From: Mesorhizobium sp.
Lineage (GTDB): Bacteria > Pseudomonadota > Alphaproteobacteria > Rhizobiales > Rhizobiaceae
DNA: 64,000 nt
Reading direction: 5' to 3'
Assembly (NCBI GenBank): GCA_004020365.1
Contig: SAQR01000016.1
Span: forward strand, 47,451 to 111,450
Part shown: in pieces, positions 26,174-37,881 of the stretch
Numbering within the stretch: position 1 is the first letter of the stretch
Layout: each line of letters opens with the position of its first letter
Position numbers and translations under genes: made by a program
The notes under the pieces: generated by a model
The model's input: only the letters and a program-made list of their open reading frames with translations
What the model was told of the DNA's origin: nothing
Database searches by the model: none

Positions 26174-27440
26174 ATGAACGAATCCAGCCATCATGTCGTC
26201 GTCGTCGGGGCGGGCTTTGGGGGTCTCGAATTCACCCGCGCGCTTGACGGTGCGCCGGTGCGCATCACCATGATCGACAAGCGCAACCATCATCTTTTCC
26301 AGCCGCTGCTCTATCAGGTGGCGACCACGGCGTTGGCGACGTCGGAAGTCGCCTGGCCGATCCGCCATCTCCTGCGCAAGCGCAAGGATGTGACGACGCT
26401 GCTTGCCACCGTTTGCGGCGTCGACCGCGCCGGCAAACGCGTGCTGCTCGATGATGGCGGCGCGGTCGCCTACGACACGCTGCTGCTGGCCACCGACGCC
26501 CGCCACGCCTATTTCGGCCATGACGAATGGGAGCCTTTCGCGCCGGGGCTGAAGACGCTCGAGGATGCCACCACAATTCGACGGCGCATTCTGCTCGCTT
26601 TCGAGCAGGCCGAGCGGGAGACTGATCCCGCCAAGCGCCAGGCGCTGCTGACACTGGCGATCGTCGGTGGCGGACCGACCGGCGTGGAGCTGGCCGGCAC
26701 CATTGTCGAACTGGCGCACGAGATGCTGCGCGGCGAGTTCCGCAACATCGATACGCGGCAGACGCGCGTGGTGCTGATCGAGGCCGGTGACCGTATCCTT
26801 CCTAATTTCGCGCCTGAACTCTCCGACTATGCCAGCAAGGCGCTCGAGCGGCTTGGCGTGACGGTCGAACTCGGTCGGCCCGTGACACGTTGCGACGCCG
26901 ACGGTGTCGTCTTCGGTGAAACGCATCTGCCGGCCAGGACTATCCTGTGGGCGGCAGGCGTCGCCGCTTCTCCGGTCGCCGAATGGCTGGGGGGCGGCAG
27001 CGGACCGCGCGGGCAGGGTGCTCGTCAAGCGCGATCTGACCGTGCCGGGCAGCCCGGAGATTTTCGTCGTCGGTGACGCTGCACACGTCCTGCGGCCGGA
27101 TGGCCGCATGGTGCCCGGCGTAGCACCCGCCGCCAAGCAGCAGGGCCGGCATGTCGCCGCGACGATCAAGGCCCGGCTTGCCGGCGACATGAACCCGCGG
27201 CCCTTCCGCTACAAGCATGACGGCGATCTGGCGACGATCGGGAAGCGCGCCGCCGCGATCGACTTCGGCTGGATCAAGCTCACCGGCCGGCTGGCCTGGT
27301 GGCTTTGGGGCCTGGCGCACATCTATTTCCTGATCGGCTTCCGTAACCGGCTTGCGGTTTCGCTGAGCTGGCTATGGATCTACCTGACCGGGCAGCGCAG
27401 CGCGCGGCTGATCACCCAAGGCGACGACGACAGGAGCTGA
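26174..27440 (+). pseudogene. Type II NADH dehydrogenase-like gene with a frameshift
   Basis: The first part (26174-27000) encodes an FAD/NAD(P) flavoprotein: VVVVGAGFGGLEFTRAL, the second Rossmann motif LAIVGGGPTGVELAGT and TILWAAGVAASPVAEWLG. The second part, one frame away and running to 27440, encodes GRVLVKRDLTVPGSPEIFVV then GDAAHV and a membrane-binding C-terminus. The frames join if one G is removed from the six-G run at 26989-26994, giving a normal protein of about 421 residues. So this is either a real +1 frameshift or a homopolymer sequencing error. Start ATG 26174 has a GGAG eight bases upstream. Confidence 0.85.
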
Positions 27441-27579
27441 CGTCTCCGCCCGCGTATATTCATCCGCACGCTAAGGCGACAACGCGCCAACTCCGCTTCA
27501 TGGAAAGATTTTGCGGGAGGGCGCTGATCAACGCCGGAATCACTATGGTTGCAGCCACCCCGATGCAGTAGTTTTAGCC

Positions 27580-27714
27580 ATGCGTTATGTCATCGTCATC
27601 TGCGCCGTCACGTTCTTCCTGATCTGGGACGGACTCTACAATCAGGGCAGCTATCTCGACACCACGGTCAGGGAGATAACGCGGATCGTGCGCTACATCA
27701 CCAGTATGATGTAG
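27580..27714 (+). CDS. Small single-helix membrane protein
   Basis: A 44-residue ORF with an N-terminal hydrophobic segment (MRYVIVICAVTFFLIWDGLY) followed by a charged tail ending in TREITRIVRYITSMM-like sequence. It resembles small conserved membrane proteins of Mesorhizobium relatives, by recollection only. No clear ribosome binding site precedes the ATG. The role is unknown. Confidence 0.5.
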   Translation: MRYVIVICAVTFFLIWDGLYNQGSYLDTTVREITRIVRYITSMM

Positions 27715-27836
27715 TTTCCTGCCCCGCCCACGCGTTATTGCCGCGACATCGTTGCCGGTTGACGCGCCCGTGTTGTCCACACAAAACACTGTCGCCCACA
27801 CAAAACACGCTTTCACATCGATCGAGGAGGCTGGGA

Positions 27837-28127
27837 TTGATCCGGCATATCGTCTTCTTCAGCGCGCGGCACAAAGAGGATGTCGAGTCCGTACGGGCGG
27901 GCTTGGTGGCGCTGGGCAACATCCCCCATTCCCGTCGGTTCGAGGTGACGCTCAACACCAAGGTCGACCCGCTTTCGGACGAGATCGACGTGGTCGTTTA
28001 TGCCGAGTTCGAGGACGACGCCGCTCTGGCCGCCTACAAGGCGCATCCGCTCTACGCCGAGACGACCAGCCAGGTCAAACCGCTGCGCGAATTGCGCTAT
28101 TCGGCGGACATTGTGGCTGCGACTTGA
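27837..28127 (+). CDS. Dabb (stress-responsive A/B barrel) protein
   Basis: A 96-residue Dabb-domain protein: IRHIVFFSARHKEDVESV, a middle AEFEDDAALAAYKAHPLY with the conserved HPxH/Y turn, and a short C-terminal helix. Such dimeric ferredoxin-like barrels are small stress or unassigned catalytic proteins. The start is TTG at 27837 behind a very strong GAGGAGG with six-base spacing; no ATG is available in position. Confidence 0.85.
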   Translation: MIRHIVFFSARHKEDVESVRAGLVALGNIPHSRRFEVTLNTKVDPLSDEIDVVVYAEFEDDAALAAYKAHPLYAETTSQVKPLRELRYSADIVAAT

Positions 28128-28182
28128 ACAGAAACTGACCGAAGCGGGAGCGCACCCGTCTGCGGCGGTTGGTTCGGTCGGA

Positions 28183-28326
28183 TCAGCGACCGGCCGCTTT
28201 GGCGCGTCCCAAACCAGCATGGGAAAGCCCAGTATGGCCAAGAACAGCCACCGCGACGACCGCTGCCGCTATGAAATCCCTGCGCGTCAGGCGAGAGCAC
28301 TTGAACCAACTTCCGGAATGATGCAC
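28183..28326 (-). CDS. Possible 47-residue peptide with a Tat-like signal
   Basis: Reading from a GTG at 28326, the frame encodes LTRRDFIAAAVVAVAVLG followed by HTGLSHA, which looks like a twin-arginine signal, and then stops after another dozen residues. There is no clear ribosome binding site. It may be a remnant of a larger exported protein or chance. Confidence 0.25.
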   Translation of the reverse strand: MHHSGSWFKCSRLTRRDFIAAAVVAVAVLGHTGLSHAGLGRAKAAGR

Positions 28327-28337
28327 ACCGCGCCGGC

Positions 28338-29246
28338 ATGATCGAGACGATGCCAGCACGCCCTCATTCGCCAGGCGCTTGTTCGCTTGACCATCTTGTG
28401 CTGCCGACCGCGAGCCTCGACGTGGCGCGGGCACGGTTGGTTTCGCTTGGCTTTGTCGTGGCGCCGACCGGCATTCATCCCTTCGGCACGGAAAACTGCT
28501 GCATCTTCCTTGAGGACGGCACCTATCTCGAGCCGCTGGCCGTGGGCAACGCGCAAGCGGCGGCGAAAGCGGTCGCCGACGGCAACGTCTTCGTCGCGCG
28601 CGATCGTGCCTATCGCGACAGCTGCGGCAATGAGGGATTTTCCGCCCTTGTCCTTGGCACCCAAAATGCGGATACCGACTATGCACGCTATGTCGAAGCC
28701 GGCCTGTCGGCTGGAGACATGCTGAGCTTTTCGCGCGCCTTCACCGACGCGGCGGGAAACAGCGACGCGGCATCGTTCAAACTGGCCTTCGCCTCCGGAA
28801 CCGGGGCGACGGACGCATTCCTGTTTGCCTGCGAGCGGATCAATGCGCCGAAAGTGGACCGCGGCGCGTTGCAGGTCCACGCCAATGGCGCAACCGGCAT
28901 TATCGAAGTCGTGGCGGTCAGCACCGAGCCATCAAAACAGCGCCGATTGATTTCGATCGCGACGCGCAGTCCGGCGACCGGGCAGGGGAGCGCCACCGCG
29001 TTTGACCTGCCGAACGCGACCTTGACGCTGCTTGATCCCGTCGCTTTCGAAACGCGCTTCGGCATAGCTGCCGACGCGCCATCGGAGCTCCGCTTCGCGG
29101 GAATCGTCTTTTCAGTTCGTTCCGCCGACGCGGTCGCCAGGCTGCTTGCAGCAAGTTCCGTCGAACATGACATACGCGGCGATGCTATTGTCGTGCGGCC
29201 GGCATCCGGGCAGGGTGCGGCCTTCGTTTTCCAGGAGAAAGCATGA
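28338..29246 (+). CDS. VOC (glyoxalase-like) family protein
   Basis: A 302-residue protein of the glyoxalase-like fold with LDHLVLPTASLDVARARLVS and FGTENCCIFLEDGTYLEPLA in the first half and a second related module ending LRFAGIVFSVRSADAVARLL. This size and layout suit the Glyoxalase_3-type members, whose substrates are mostly unknown. Its TGA overlaps the kdsA ATG (ATGA), so the two are coupled. ATG 28338 and 28350 are both possible. Confidence 0.82.
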   Translation: MIETMPARPHSPGACSLDHLVLPTASLDVARARLVSLGFVVAPTGIHPFGTENCCIFLEDGTYLEPLAVGNAQAAAKAVADGNVFVARDRAYRDSCGNEGFSALVLGTQNADTDYARYVEAGLSAGDMLSFSRAFTDAAGNSDAASFKLAFASGTGATDAFLFACERINAPKVDRGALQVHANGATGIIEVVAVSTEPSKQRRLISIATRSPATGQGSATAFDLPNATLTLLDPVAFETRFGIAADAPSELRFAGIVFSVRSADAVARLLAASSVEHDIRGDAIVVRPASGQGAAFVFQEKA

Positions 29247-30073
29247 GCAAGCCCAATCCGTCCGTAACCGTCGGCAATGTCGTCTTCGGCAACACCGCGC
29301 CGCTGTCGCTGATTGCCGGCCCTTGCCAGCTTGAATCGCGCCAGCACGCCTTCGACATGGCAGGCGCGCTGAAGGAACTGACCGAGAAGCTCGGGCTGGG
29401 CCTCGTCTACAAGACCAGTTACGACAAGGCCAACCGCACCTCGCTTGGCGGCACGCGCGGCGCCGGGCTCGATGCGGCGCTGCCCGTCTTCGACGATTTG
29501 CGCAAGGCGTTTTCGCTGCCGATCCTGACCGATATCCACACCGAGGAACAGTGCGCGCTCGTGGCGCCGCATGTCGATATCCTGCAGATTCCGGCTTTCC
29601 TCAGCCGCCAGACCGATCTGCTGATCGCGGCGGCAAGAACCGGCAAGGTCGTCAATGTCAAGAAGGGCCAGTTCCTCGCACCGTGGGACATGAAGAACGT
29701 CGTCGCCAAGGTCACCGGTTCCGGCAACGCCAATGTGCTGGTCACCGAGCGCGGCGTGTCCTTCGGCTACAACACGCTGGTGTCAGATATGCGCGCCCTG
29801 CCGATCATGGCCGAGATCGGCGCGCCGGTGATTTTCGACGCTACACATTCGGTGCAGCAACCGGGCGGGCAGGGCGGCTCGTCAGGTGGCGATCGGCGCT
29901 TCGTCGAGACGCTGGCGCGCGCCGCGGTTGCGGTCGGTGTCGCCGGCGTCTTCATCGAGACGCATCAGGATCCCGACAACGCCCCCTCCGACGGTCCCAA
30001 CATGGTGCCGCTGAAGGACCTTCGGGCGCTGCTTGAAAGGCTGATGGCATTCGATCGCGTCGCCAAGGGCTGA
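29243..30073 (+). CDS. kdsA: 3-deoxy-8-phosphooctulonate synthase (KDO-8-P synthase)
   Basis: A 276-residue enzyme that condenses phosphoenolpyruvate with arabinose-5-phosphate for the inner core of lipopolysaccharide. Seen are LIAGPCQLESRQHAFDMA, YKTSYDKANRTSLG, ILTDIHTEEQC and FDATHSVQQPGG. The length is that of the family. It overlaps the upstream VOC gene by four bases. eno lies 1.2 kb downstream, as in many alphaproteobacteria. Confidence 0.96.
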   Translation: MSKPNPSVTVGNVVFGNTAPLSLIAGPCQLESRQHAFDMAGALKELTEKLGLGLVYKTSYDKANRTSLGGTRGAGLDAALPVFDDLRKAFSLPILTDIHTEEQCALVAPHVDILQIPAFLSRQTDLLIAAARTGKVVNVKKGQFLAPWDMKNVVAKVTGSGNANVLVTERGVSFGYNTLVSDMRALPIMAEIGAPVIFDATHSVQQPGGQGGSSGGDRRFVETLARAAVAVGVAGVFIETHQDPDNAPSDGPNMVPLKDLRALLERLMAFDRVAKG

Positions 30074-30175
30074 GCAAGTTCAGCGGTCCAGCCCCAAGTC
30101 CGACCCCGAAACTTGTGATCAACAGGCGCCGGTTGTACGCTGCCCAGGCAACCGAGTGCCTTGGAGGAGGAAGCC

Positions 30176-30379
30176 ATGTCCGTCGCCCGCGTCACCGAAA
30201 TCACATCATCATCGAATAACAGCTTTCAGGACGCCATCGAACAGGGGATTGCGCGCGCCGCAAAGACATTGAAGAACGTCGAAGGCGCCTGGATCCAGGA
30301 CCAGAAGGTCGTCGTCGAGAACGGCAAGATCTCCGCCTACCGCGTCAACATGAAGGTCACCTTCATCCTCGCTGATTGA
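30176..30379 (+). CDS. Dodecin family flavin-binding protein
   Basis: A 67-residue dodecin, a small protein that forms hollow dodecamers binding flavin. SVARVTEITSSSNNSFQDAI and the C-terminal ISAYRVNMKVTFIL match. The ATG at 30176 follows TTGGAGGAGGAAGCC. It stands with other small stress-type genes and is likely transcribed alone. Confidence 0.92.
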   Translation: MSVARVTEITSSSNNSFQDAIEQGIARAAKTLKNVEGAWIQDQKVVVENGKISAYRVNMKVTFILAD

Positions 30380-30475
30380 TCAGCCCTGCACGTATGGCCG
30401 CGTTCATAAAAGTCTGGAACCTTCGTGGGCCTCTGCTCATTGTCGAACCGAAGTGAACGACAAAAGGAGCACATC

Positions 30476-30841
30476 ATGGCAACCCAGACAGGACATACTG
30501 AAGCCATCGCTGCCTCGCGGGTCATCGGCACTTCCGTCTACAACACGGAAGGCACGCACATCGGCGACATCGAGGATGTCATGCTCGACAAATTGTCGAA
30601 TGGAATCATGTTTGCCGTGATCGGCTTTGGCGGATTTCTCGGCATCGGCGAGAAGTACCACGCCATTCCGTGGGCGAGCCTCGACTATGACGAGGACAAG
30701 GGCGGCTACGTCGTGCCGTTCACCAAGGAGCAACTGAAGGCAGCTCCCGCCTATTCGATCAACGAATTGACGGGCGCCGACGGCGAGGCCGCGCGTGATG
30801 CTTCATACAGTTACTACAAGGTCGAGCCTTACTGGCATTGA
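30476..30841 (+). CDS. PRC-barrel domain protein
   Basis: A 121-residue protein with one PRC-barrel. Motifs are IGTSVYNTEGTHIGDIEDVM, GFLGIGEKYHAIPWASLDYD and the closing DASYSYYKVEPYW. Rhizobia have several such soluble proteins, often stress-induced, with unclear function. The ATG at 30476 follows AAAGGAGCACATC. A strong terminator follows the gene. Confidence 0.9.
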   Translation: MATQTGHTEAIAASRVIGTSVYNTEGTHIGDIEDVMLDKLSNGIMFAVIGFGGFLGIGEKYHAIPWASLDYDEDKGGYVVPFTKEQLKAAPAYSINELTGADGEAARDASYSYYKVEPYWH

Positions 30842-30860
30842 TCTTGCTCAGCCGGAATCA

Positions 30861-30891
30861 AAAAGGCCCCCGGTTGAACCGGGGGCCTTTT
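30861..30891. terminator. Bidirectional terminator
   Basis: AAAAGGCCCCCGGTT (30861-30875) is perfectly complementary to AACCGGGGGCCTTTT (30877-30891). It lies between the PRC-barrel gene and the convergent small lipoprotein gene. Confidence 0.9.
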
Positions 30892-30902
30892 CTGCGGGAT
30901 AT

Positions 30903-31022
30903 CTACTCCCCTGCAAGCGTCGACAACTCTACCGCGCCCTGTTGAGGCTGCTGAGTGTCACACGACGTCAAAAACGCCGCCGCGATCAGGAACAAACTCA
31001 CAATACCGCTCAACTGAGACAT
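30903..31022 (-). CDS. Very small lipoprotein
   Basis: A 39-residue protein with a hydrophobic signal (SGIVSLFLIAAAF) and a lipobox LTSC, leaving a mature lipopeptide of 19 residues (CDTQQPQQGAVELSTLAGE). The ATG at 31022 has a nearly perfect AGGAGGA site nine bases upstream, which supports real translation and rules out the longer in-frame start. The function is unknown; small lipoproteins of this size are often envelope stress or entericidin-like factors. Confidence 0.7.
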   Translation of the reverse strand: MSQLSGIVSLFLIAAAFLTSCDTQQPQQGAVELSTLAGE

Positions 31023-31115
31023 GGCGAAACTCCTCCTGTTTCGCCCCGCGCAGCTGTGAGCATAACCAGAAAGCCGCACGCCGCCAAGACCTATGACTGA
31101 CATGACTTATGATGA

Positions 31116-32519
<1,404 letters not shown>

Positions 32520-32540
32520 GCCGCAGAAAATCCGAAAACG

Positions 32541-32567
32541 AAAGGGTGGGGCATTCTCGCCTTTTTT
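32541..32567 (+). terminator. Possible terminator of eno
   Basis: AAAGGGTGGGG-cat-TCTCGCCTTTTTT forms a 10-pair stem with three G-T pairs and a T-run 22 bases past the eno stop. Confidence 0.5.
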
Positions 32568-32641
32568 GTTTCAACACCGCCTGATCCGGTTGCCCGTAAC
32601 CGTCCATTAAGCACAATCGGGGGAGAAAGGTCGCAGGGAGT

Positions 32642-32683
32642 TAGAGCGCCCTTTGCGCGTCCAAGCGGGCGCGCGGCGCTCTA
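32642..32683. repeat. Palindromic repeat, TAGAGCGCC family
   Basis: TAGAGCGCC (32642-32650) pairs with GGCGCTCTA (32675-32683), with inner GCGCGTCC/GGGCGCGC arms. A related GCGCGTC hairpin lies at 50695-50716. It sits 12 bases before the septum protein gene. Confidence 0.65.
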
Positions 32684-32695
32684 AGGATTTGGATC

Positions 32696-33019
32696 ATGTG
32701 GACACGTCAGCACAAGCAGAGAAATACCGGTCGGCTGATCATCCCCTCGCTGTGCGTGGCGTTCCTCGCCTATTTCGGCTTTCACGCCTATCACGGCGAA
32801 TTCGGTATCTATTCCAAATATCGGTTGGAAGCCGAAGCCGTCGACCTGCAAGGTAAGCTCGATGCCGTCAAGGCGCGCCGGCTCGATCTGCAGCGGCGTG
32901 TTCAGCTGATGCATCAGGGCACGCTGGAGAAAGACATGCTCGACGAGCAGGCGCGCAAGGCGCTCAATGTGTCCCACGCCGACGAAATCACCATCATGCT
33001 ACCGGCCACGGCAAGATAA
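32696..33019 (+). CDS. FtsB/DivIC-like septum formation initiator
   Basis: A 107-residue bitopic protein. One membrane helix (LIIPSLCVAFLAYFGFHAYH) is followed by a coiled coil (LEAEAVDLQGKLDAVKARRL) and a short periplasmic C-terminus with EKDMLDEQARKALN. This is the form of FtsB, which works with FtsL and FtsQ at the division site. Location between eno and the pdh genes is the conserved place of this gene in alphaproteobacteria and many other proteobacteria. Confidence 0.88.
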   Translation: MWTRQHKQRNTGRLIIPSLCVAFLAYFGFHAYHGEFGIYSKYRLEAEAVDLQGKLDAVKARRLDLQRRVQLMHQGTLEKDMLDEQARKALNVSHADEITIMLPATAR

Positions 33020-33191
33020 CCAAATTCAAGTTAATCGCCGATATTTTCAATAAATTTAAGCCCTTAGATGCATGTCAGCCATGCATTTTTCAGCATGGCG
33101 AAACGCTTTCCCGCGTGTTAGCCTTTGCCAAATCGGTGGGGAGAACTGATCTCCCTCAGTGTCCGCAAGAGACGCCAACAGGGAGTGATGC

Positions 33192-34232
33192 ATGGCCACC
33201 GCCGCCAGAAAAGCGCCTGCCAAAACCAAATCCGACGGCAAATCGGCAGGGCTTTCAGCCCCCAAACCTGTCGACTTCAGCAAGGATGAGGAGCTTGACG
33301 CCTACCGGCGCATGCTGCTTATCCGCCGCTTCGAGGAAAAGGCCGGCCAGCTCTACGGCATGGGCTTCATCGGCGGCTTCTGCCATCTCTATATCGGCCA
33401 GGAAGCAGTTGTCACCGGCATGAAGATGGCGCTGATCGACGGCGACCAGATGATCACCGCCTACCGCGACCATGGTCATATGCTGGCGATGGAACTGTCG
33501 CCGCGCGGCGTCATGGCGGAATTGACCGGGCGCCGTGGCGGCTTGTCCAGGGGCAAGGGCGGCTCCATGCACATGTTCTCCAAGGAGAAGCATTTTTACG
33601 GCGGCCACGGCATTGTCGGCGCGCAGGTTTCGCTCGGCACCGGCCTCGCCTTCGCCAACCGCTATCGCGGCAACAACAATGTGACACTGACCTATTTCGG
33701 CGACGGCGCCGCCAATCAGGGCCAGGTCTATGAGAGCTTCAACATGGCCTCGCTGTGGAAGCTGCCGGTGATCTTCATCATTGAGAACAACCGCTATGCC
33801 ATGGGCACCTCGGTAACACGTTCGTCGGCCGAGACGGATTTTTCGCACCGCGGCGCCTCCTTCAAGATCCCCGGTATCCAGGTCGATGGCATGGACGTTC
33901 GTGCAGTCAAGGCAGCCGGCGATCTCGCCACCGAATGGTGCCGTGACGGCAAGGGGCCGCTGATTCTCGAAATGCAGACCTATCGCTACCGCGGCCACTC
34001 GATGTCCGATCCGGCAAAATACCGCTCCAAGGAAGAAGTGCAGAAGATGCGCTCCGAGCGCGACCCGATCGAGCAGGTCAAGGCGCGCCTGCTCGACAAG
34101 AAGTGGGCTGATGAGGACGAGCTCAAGGCCGTCGACAAGGAGGTCCGCGACATTGTCGCCGACGCCGCCGAATTTGCCCAGAACGACGCAGAGCCGGATC
34201 CGTCCGAGCTCTGGACCGACATCGTACTGTAA
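33192..34232 (+). CDS. pdhA: Pyruvate dehydrogenase E1 component alpha subunit
   Basis: A 346-residue thiamine diphosphate-binding subunit that decarboxylates pyruvate. The TPP motif runs from YFGDGAANQGQVYESF to FIIENN, and the phosphorylation-loop-like region YRYRGHSMSDPAKYR is present. It forms a heterotetramer with PdhB. The Ala/Lys/Pro-rich first 30 residues are usual. First gene of pdhA-pdhB-pdhC with 15-18-base gaps. Confidence 0.97.
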   Translation: MATAARKAPAKTKSDGKSAGLSAPKPVDFSKDEELDAYRRMLLIRRFEEKAGQLYGMGFIGGFCHLYIGQEAVVTGMKMALIDGDQMITAYRDHGHMLAMELSPRGVMAELTGRRGGLSRGKGGSMHMFSKEKHFYGGHGIVGAQVSLGTGLAFANRYRGNNNVTLTYFGDGAANQGQVYESFNMASLWKLPVIFIIENNRYAMGTSVTRSSAETDFSHRGASFKIPGIQVDGMDVRAVKAAGDLATEWCRDGKGPLILEMQTYRYRGHSMSDPAKYRSKEEVQKMRSERDPIEQVKARLLDKKWADEDELKAVDKEVRDIVADAAEFAQNDAEPDPSELWTDIVL

Positions 34233-34247
34233 CGAGAGGGCAAGGCC

Positions 34248-35678
<1,431 letters not shown>

Positions 35679-35696
35679 GCAGGGCGGGAGGACAAA

Positions 35697-37079
35697 ATGC
35701 CGATCAACATCACCATGCCGGCCCTGTCGCCCACGATGGAAGAAGGCAATCTTGCCAAGTGGCTGGTCAAGGAGGGCGACAAGGTTTCGCCGGGCGATGT
35801 GATCGCCGAGATCGAGACCGACAAGGCGACGATGGAAGTCGAGGCCGTCGATGAGGGCACGGTGGCCAAGCTGGTGGTTCCGGCCGGCACCGAAGGCGTC
35901 AAGGTCAACGCGCTGATCGCCGTGCTCGCCGCCGAAGGCGAGGATGCGGCGGCTGCCGCCAAGAGCGGTGACGGCGCTGCCGCTCCCGCAAAAGCCGAGG
36001 CACCAAAAACAGAAGCCCCCAAAACTGAAGCACCAAAGGCGGAAACCCCAAAGCCGGAAGCGCCGAAACCTGCGGCCGCACCGGCGCCCCAGGCGGCTCC
36101 GGTCGCCAACGGCGATGCAAGCGGCGACCGTGTCTTCGCCTCGCCACTGGCCCGTCGCATCGCCCGGGAAGCCGGTGTCGATGTCTCCGCGGTGACTGGC
36201 TCTGGCCCGCATGGCCGCGTGGTCAAGGCCGATGTCGATGCAGCGATTTCCGGTGGCGGCGCCAAGGCGGCACCGGCCGCGAAAGCCGCACCTGCCGGCG
36301 CTCCGGCTCCGGCGATCGCAGCCAAGCCAATGTCGGACGATCAGGTGCTGAAACTGTTTGCCGACGGCTCCTACGAGCTTGTCCCGCATGACAATATGCG
36401 CAAGACCATTGCGCGCCGGCTTGTCGAGGCCACGACCACCATCCCGCATTTCTACCTGACGCTCGACTGCGAGCTTGATGCGCTTCTGGCCCTGCGCACG
36501 CAGATCAACGGTGCCGCCCCGGTGAAGAAGACCGACAAGGGTGAGGCGCCGGCCTACAAGCTGTCGGTCAACGACATGGTCATCAAAGCGATGGCAATGG
36601 CGCTGATGGCGGTGCCGGATGCCAATGCGTCATGGACCGAGAGCGCCATGGTCAAGCACAAGCATGCCGACGTCGGTGTCGCCGTGTCGATCCCAGGCGG
36701 GCTGATCACGCCGATCATCCGGCGTGCCGACGAAAAGACGCTGTCGGTCATCTCCAACGAGATGAAGGATCTTGCCGGCCGCGCGCGCAGCCGCAAGCTG
36801 AAGCCGGAAGAATACCAGGGCGGCACCACGGCGGTGTCCAATCTCGGCATGTTCGGCATCAAGGACTTTGCCGCCGTCATCAACCCGCCGCATGCGACGA
36901 TCCTGGCGGTCGGCGCCGGCGAGGAGCGCGCGGTGGTCAAGAACGGTGAGATCAAGATCGCCACCATTATGTCGGTGACGCTATCGACCGATCACCGCGC
37001 CGTCGACGGCGCCCTCGGCGCCGAACTCCTCGTCGCCTTCAAACGCATGATCGAAAACCCGATGGGCATGCTGGTCTAG
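35697..37079 (+). CDS. pdhC: Dihydrolipoamide acetyltransferase (PDH E2)
   Basis: A 460-residue E2. Domains in order: lipoyl (1-80, lysine in [12 protein letters not shown]), an Ala/Pro/Lys linker with repeated EAPKTEAPK, the E3-binding domain FASPLARRIAREAGVDVSAV, a second linker, and the catalytic domain ending with the active-site STDHRAVDGALGAELL. It moves the acetyl group to CoA and forms the core of the complex. The first 45 residues are almost identical to those of PdhB, which suggests domain duplication within the operon. Confidence 0.97.
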   Translation: MPINITMPALSPTMEEGNLAKWLVKEGDKVSPGDVIAEIETDKATMEVEAVDEGTVAKLVVPAGTEGVKVNALIAVLAAEGEDAAAAAKSGDGAAAPAKAEAPKTEAPKTEAPKAETPKPEAPKPAAAPAPQAAPVANGDASGDRVFASPLARRIAREAGVDVSAVTGSGPHGRVVKADVDAAISGGGAKAAPAAKAAPAGAPAPAIAAKPMSDDQVLKLFADGSYELVPHDNMRKTIARRLVEATTTIPHFYLTLDCELDALLALRTQINGAAPVKKTDKGEAPAYKLSVNDMVIKAMAMALMAVPDANASWTESAMVKHKHADVGVAVSIPGGLITPIIRRADEKTLSVISNEMKDLAGRARSRKLKPEEYQGGTTAVSNLGMFGIKDFAAVINPPHATILAVGAGEERAVVKNGEIKIATIMSVTLSTDHRAVDGALGAELLVAFKRMIENPMGMLV

Positions 37080-37223
37080 AACGGAAAACAAGGCGGTGCG
37101 GAAATTCACCAGCCTTTTTGCCTTCAGCCTTTCCAGCGTCGCAACGATCGTTGTGCATTGGCTGTTCGTGGGCTGGCGGGTGAGGCGCGCGCAGGCGGAT
37201 TTCGGCCGGAGTGGGGCAAGCGC

Positions 37224-37862
37224 ATGAAAACAGTCCTTTGCTACGGCGATTCGCTGACCTGGGGCTATGATGCGGCAAGTCTGGATCGCCACCCGCTCAA
37301 GGACCGCTGGCCGAGTGTGCTGCAGGCGACGGTGGGAGCCAGCGTCGAGGTCATCGCCGAAGGCTTGAACGGCCGCACAACGGCTTTCGACGACCATCTG
37401 GCCGGCGCCGACCGTAACGGCGCAAGAGTGTTGCCGACGATCCTGATGACGCATGCGCCGCTCGACCTGGTCATCATCATGCTCGGCGCCAACGACATGA
37501 AGCCGTGGATTCACGGCAATCCGGTCGCCGCCAAGCAAGGCATGCAGCGCCTGATCGATATCGTGCGCGGTCACGACTACCCGTTCGATTGGCCGTCGCC
37601 GCAGATCCTGATCGTCGCGCCGCCCGCCGTCAGCCGCACGGAAAACGCCGAATTCAAAGAAATGTTCGCCGGCGGCGATGAAGCGTCGAAGCGGCTGGCG
37701 CCGCAATATGCCGTCCTTGCCGACGAGGTCGGCTGCGGCTTCTTCGATGCGGGCTCGGTGGCCGAGACCACGCCACTCGACGGCGTCCATCTCGACGCAG
37801 AGAACACGCGCAAAATCGGGCAGGCATTGGCGCCAATCGTGCGCGTCATGCTGGAACTCTAG
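37224..37862 (+). CDS. SGNH/GDSL-family hydrolase
   Basis: A 212-residue cytoplasmic esterase. Block I with the nucleophile is CYGDSLTWGYD, block III contains IIMLGANDMKPW and block V with the catalytic Asp/His is LDGVHLDAENTRKIG. It resembles arylesterases/acyl-CoA thioesterase-like members of Mesorhizobium and mycobacterial AcpA-like proteins; substrate unknown. It lies between pdhC and lpdA. ATG 37224 gives the family start MKTVLCYGDSL. Confidence 0.88.
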   Translation: MKTVLCYGDSLTWGYDAASLDRHPLKDRWPSVLQATVGASVEVIAEGLNGRTTAFDDHLAGADRNGARVLPTILMTHAPLDLVIIMLGANDMKPWIHGNPVAAKQGMQRLIDIVRGHDYPFDWPSPQILIVAPPAVSRTENAEFKEMFAGGDEASKRLAPQYAVLADEVGCGFFDAGSVAETTPLDGVHLDAENTRKIGQALAPIVRVMLEL

Positions 37863-37881
37863 AGAATCAGGGGAGAAATCC

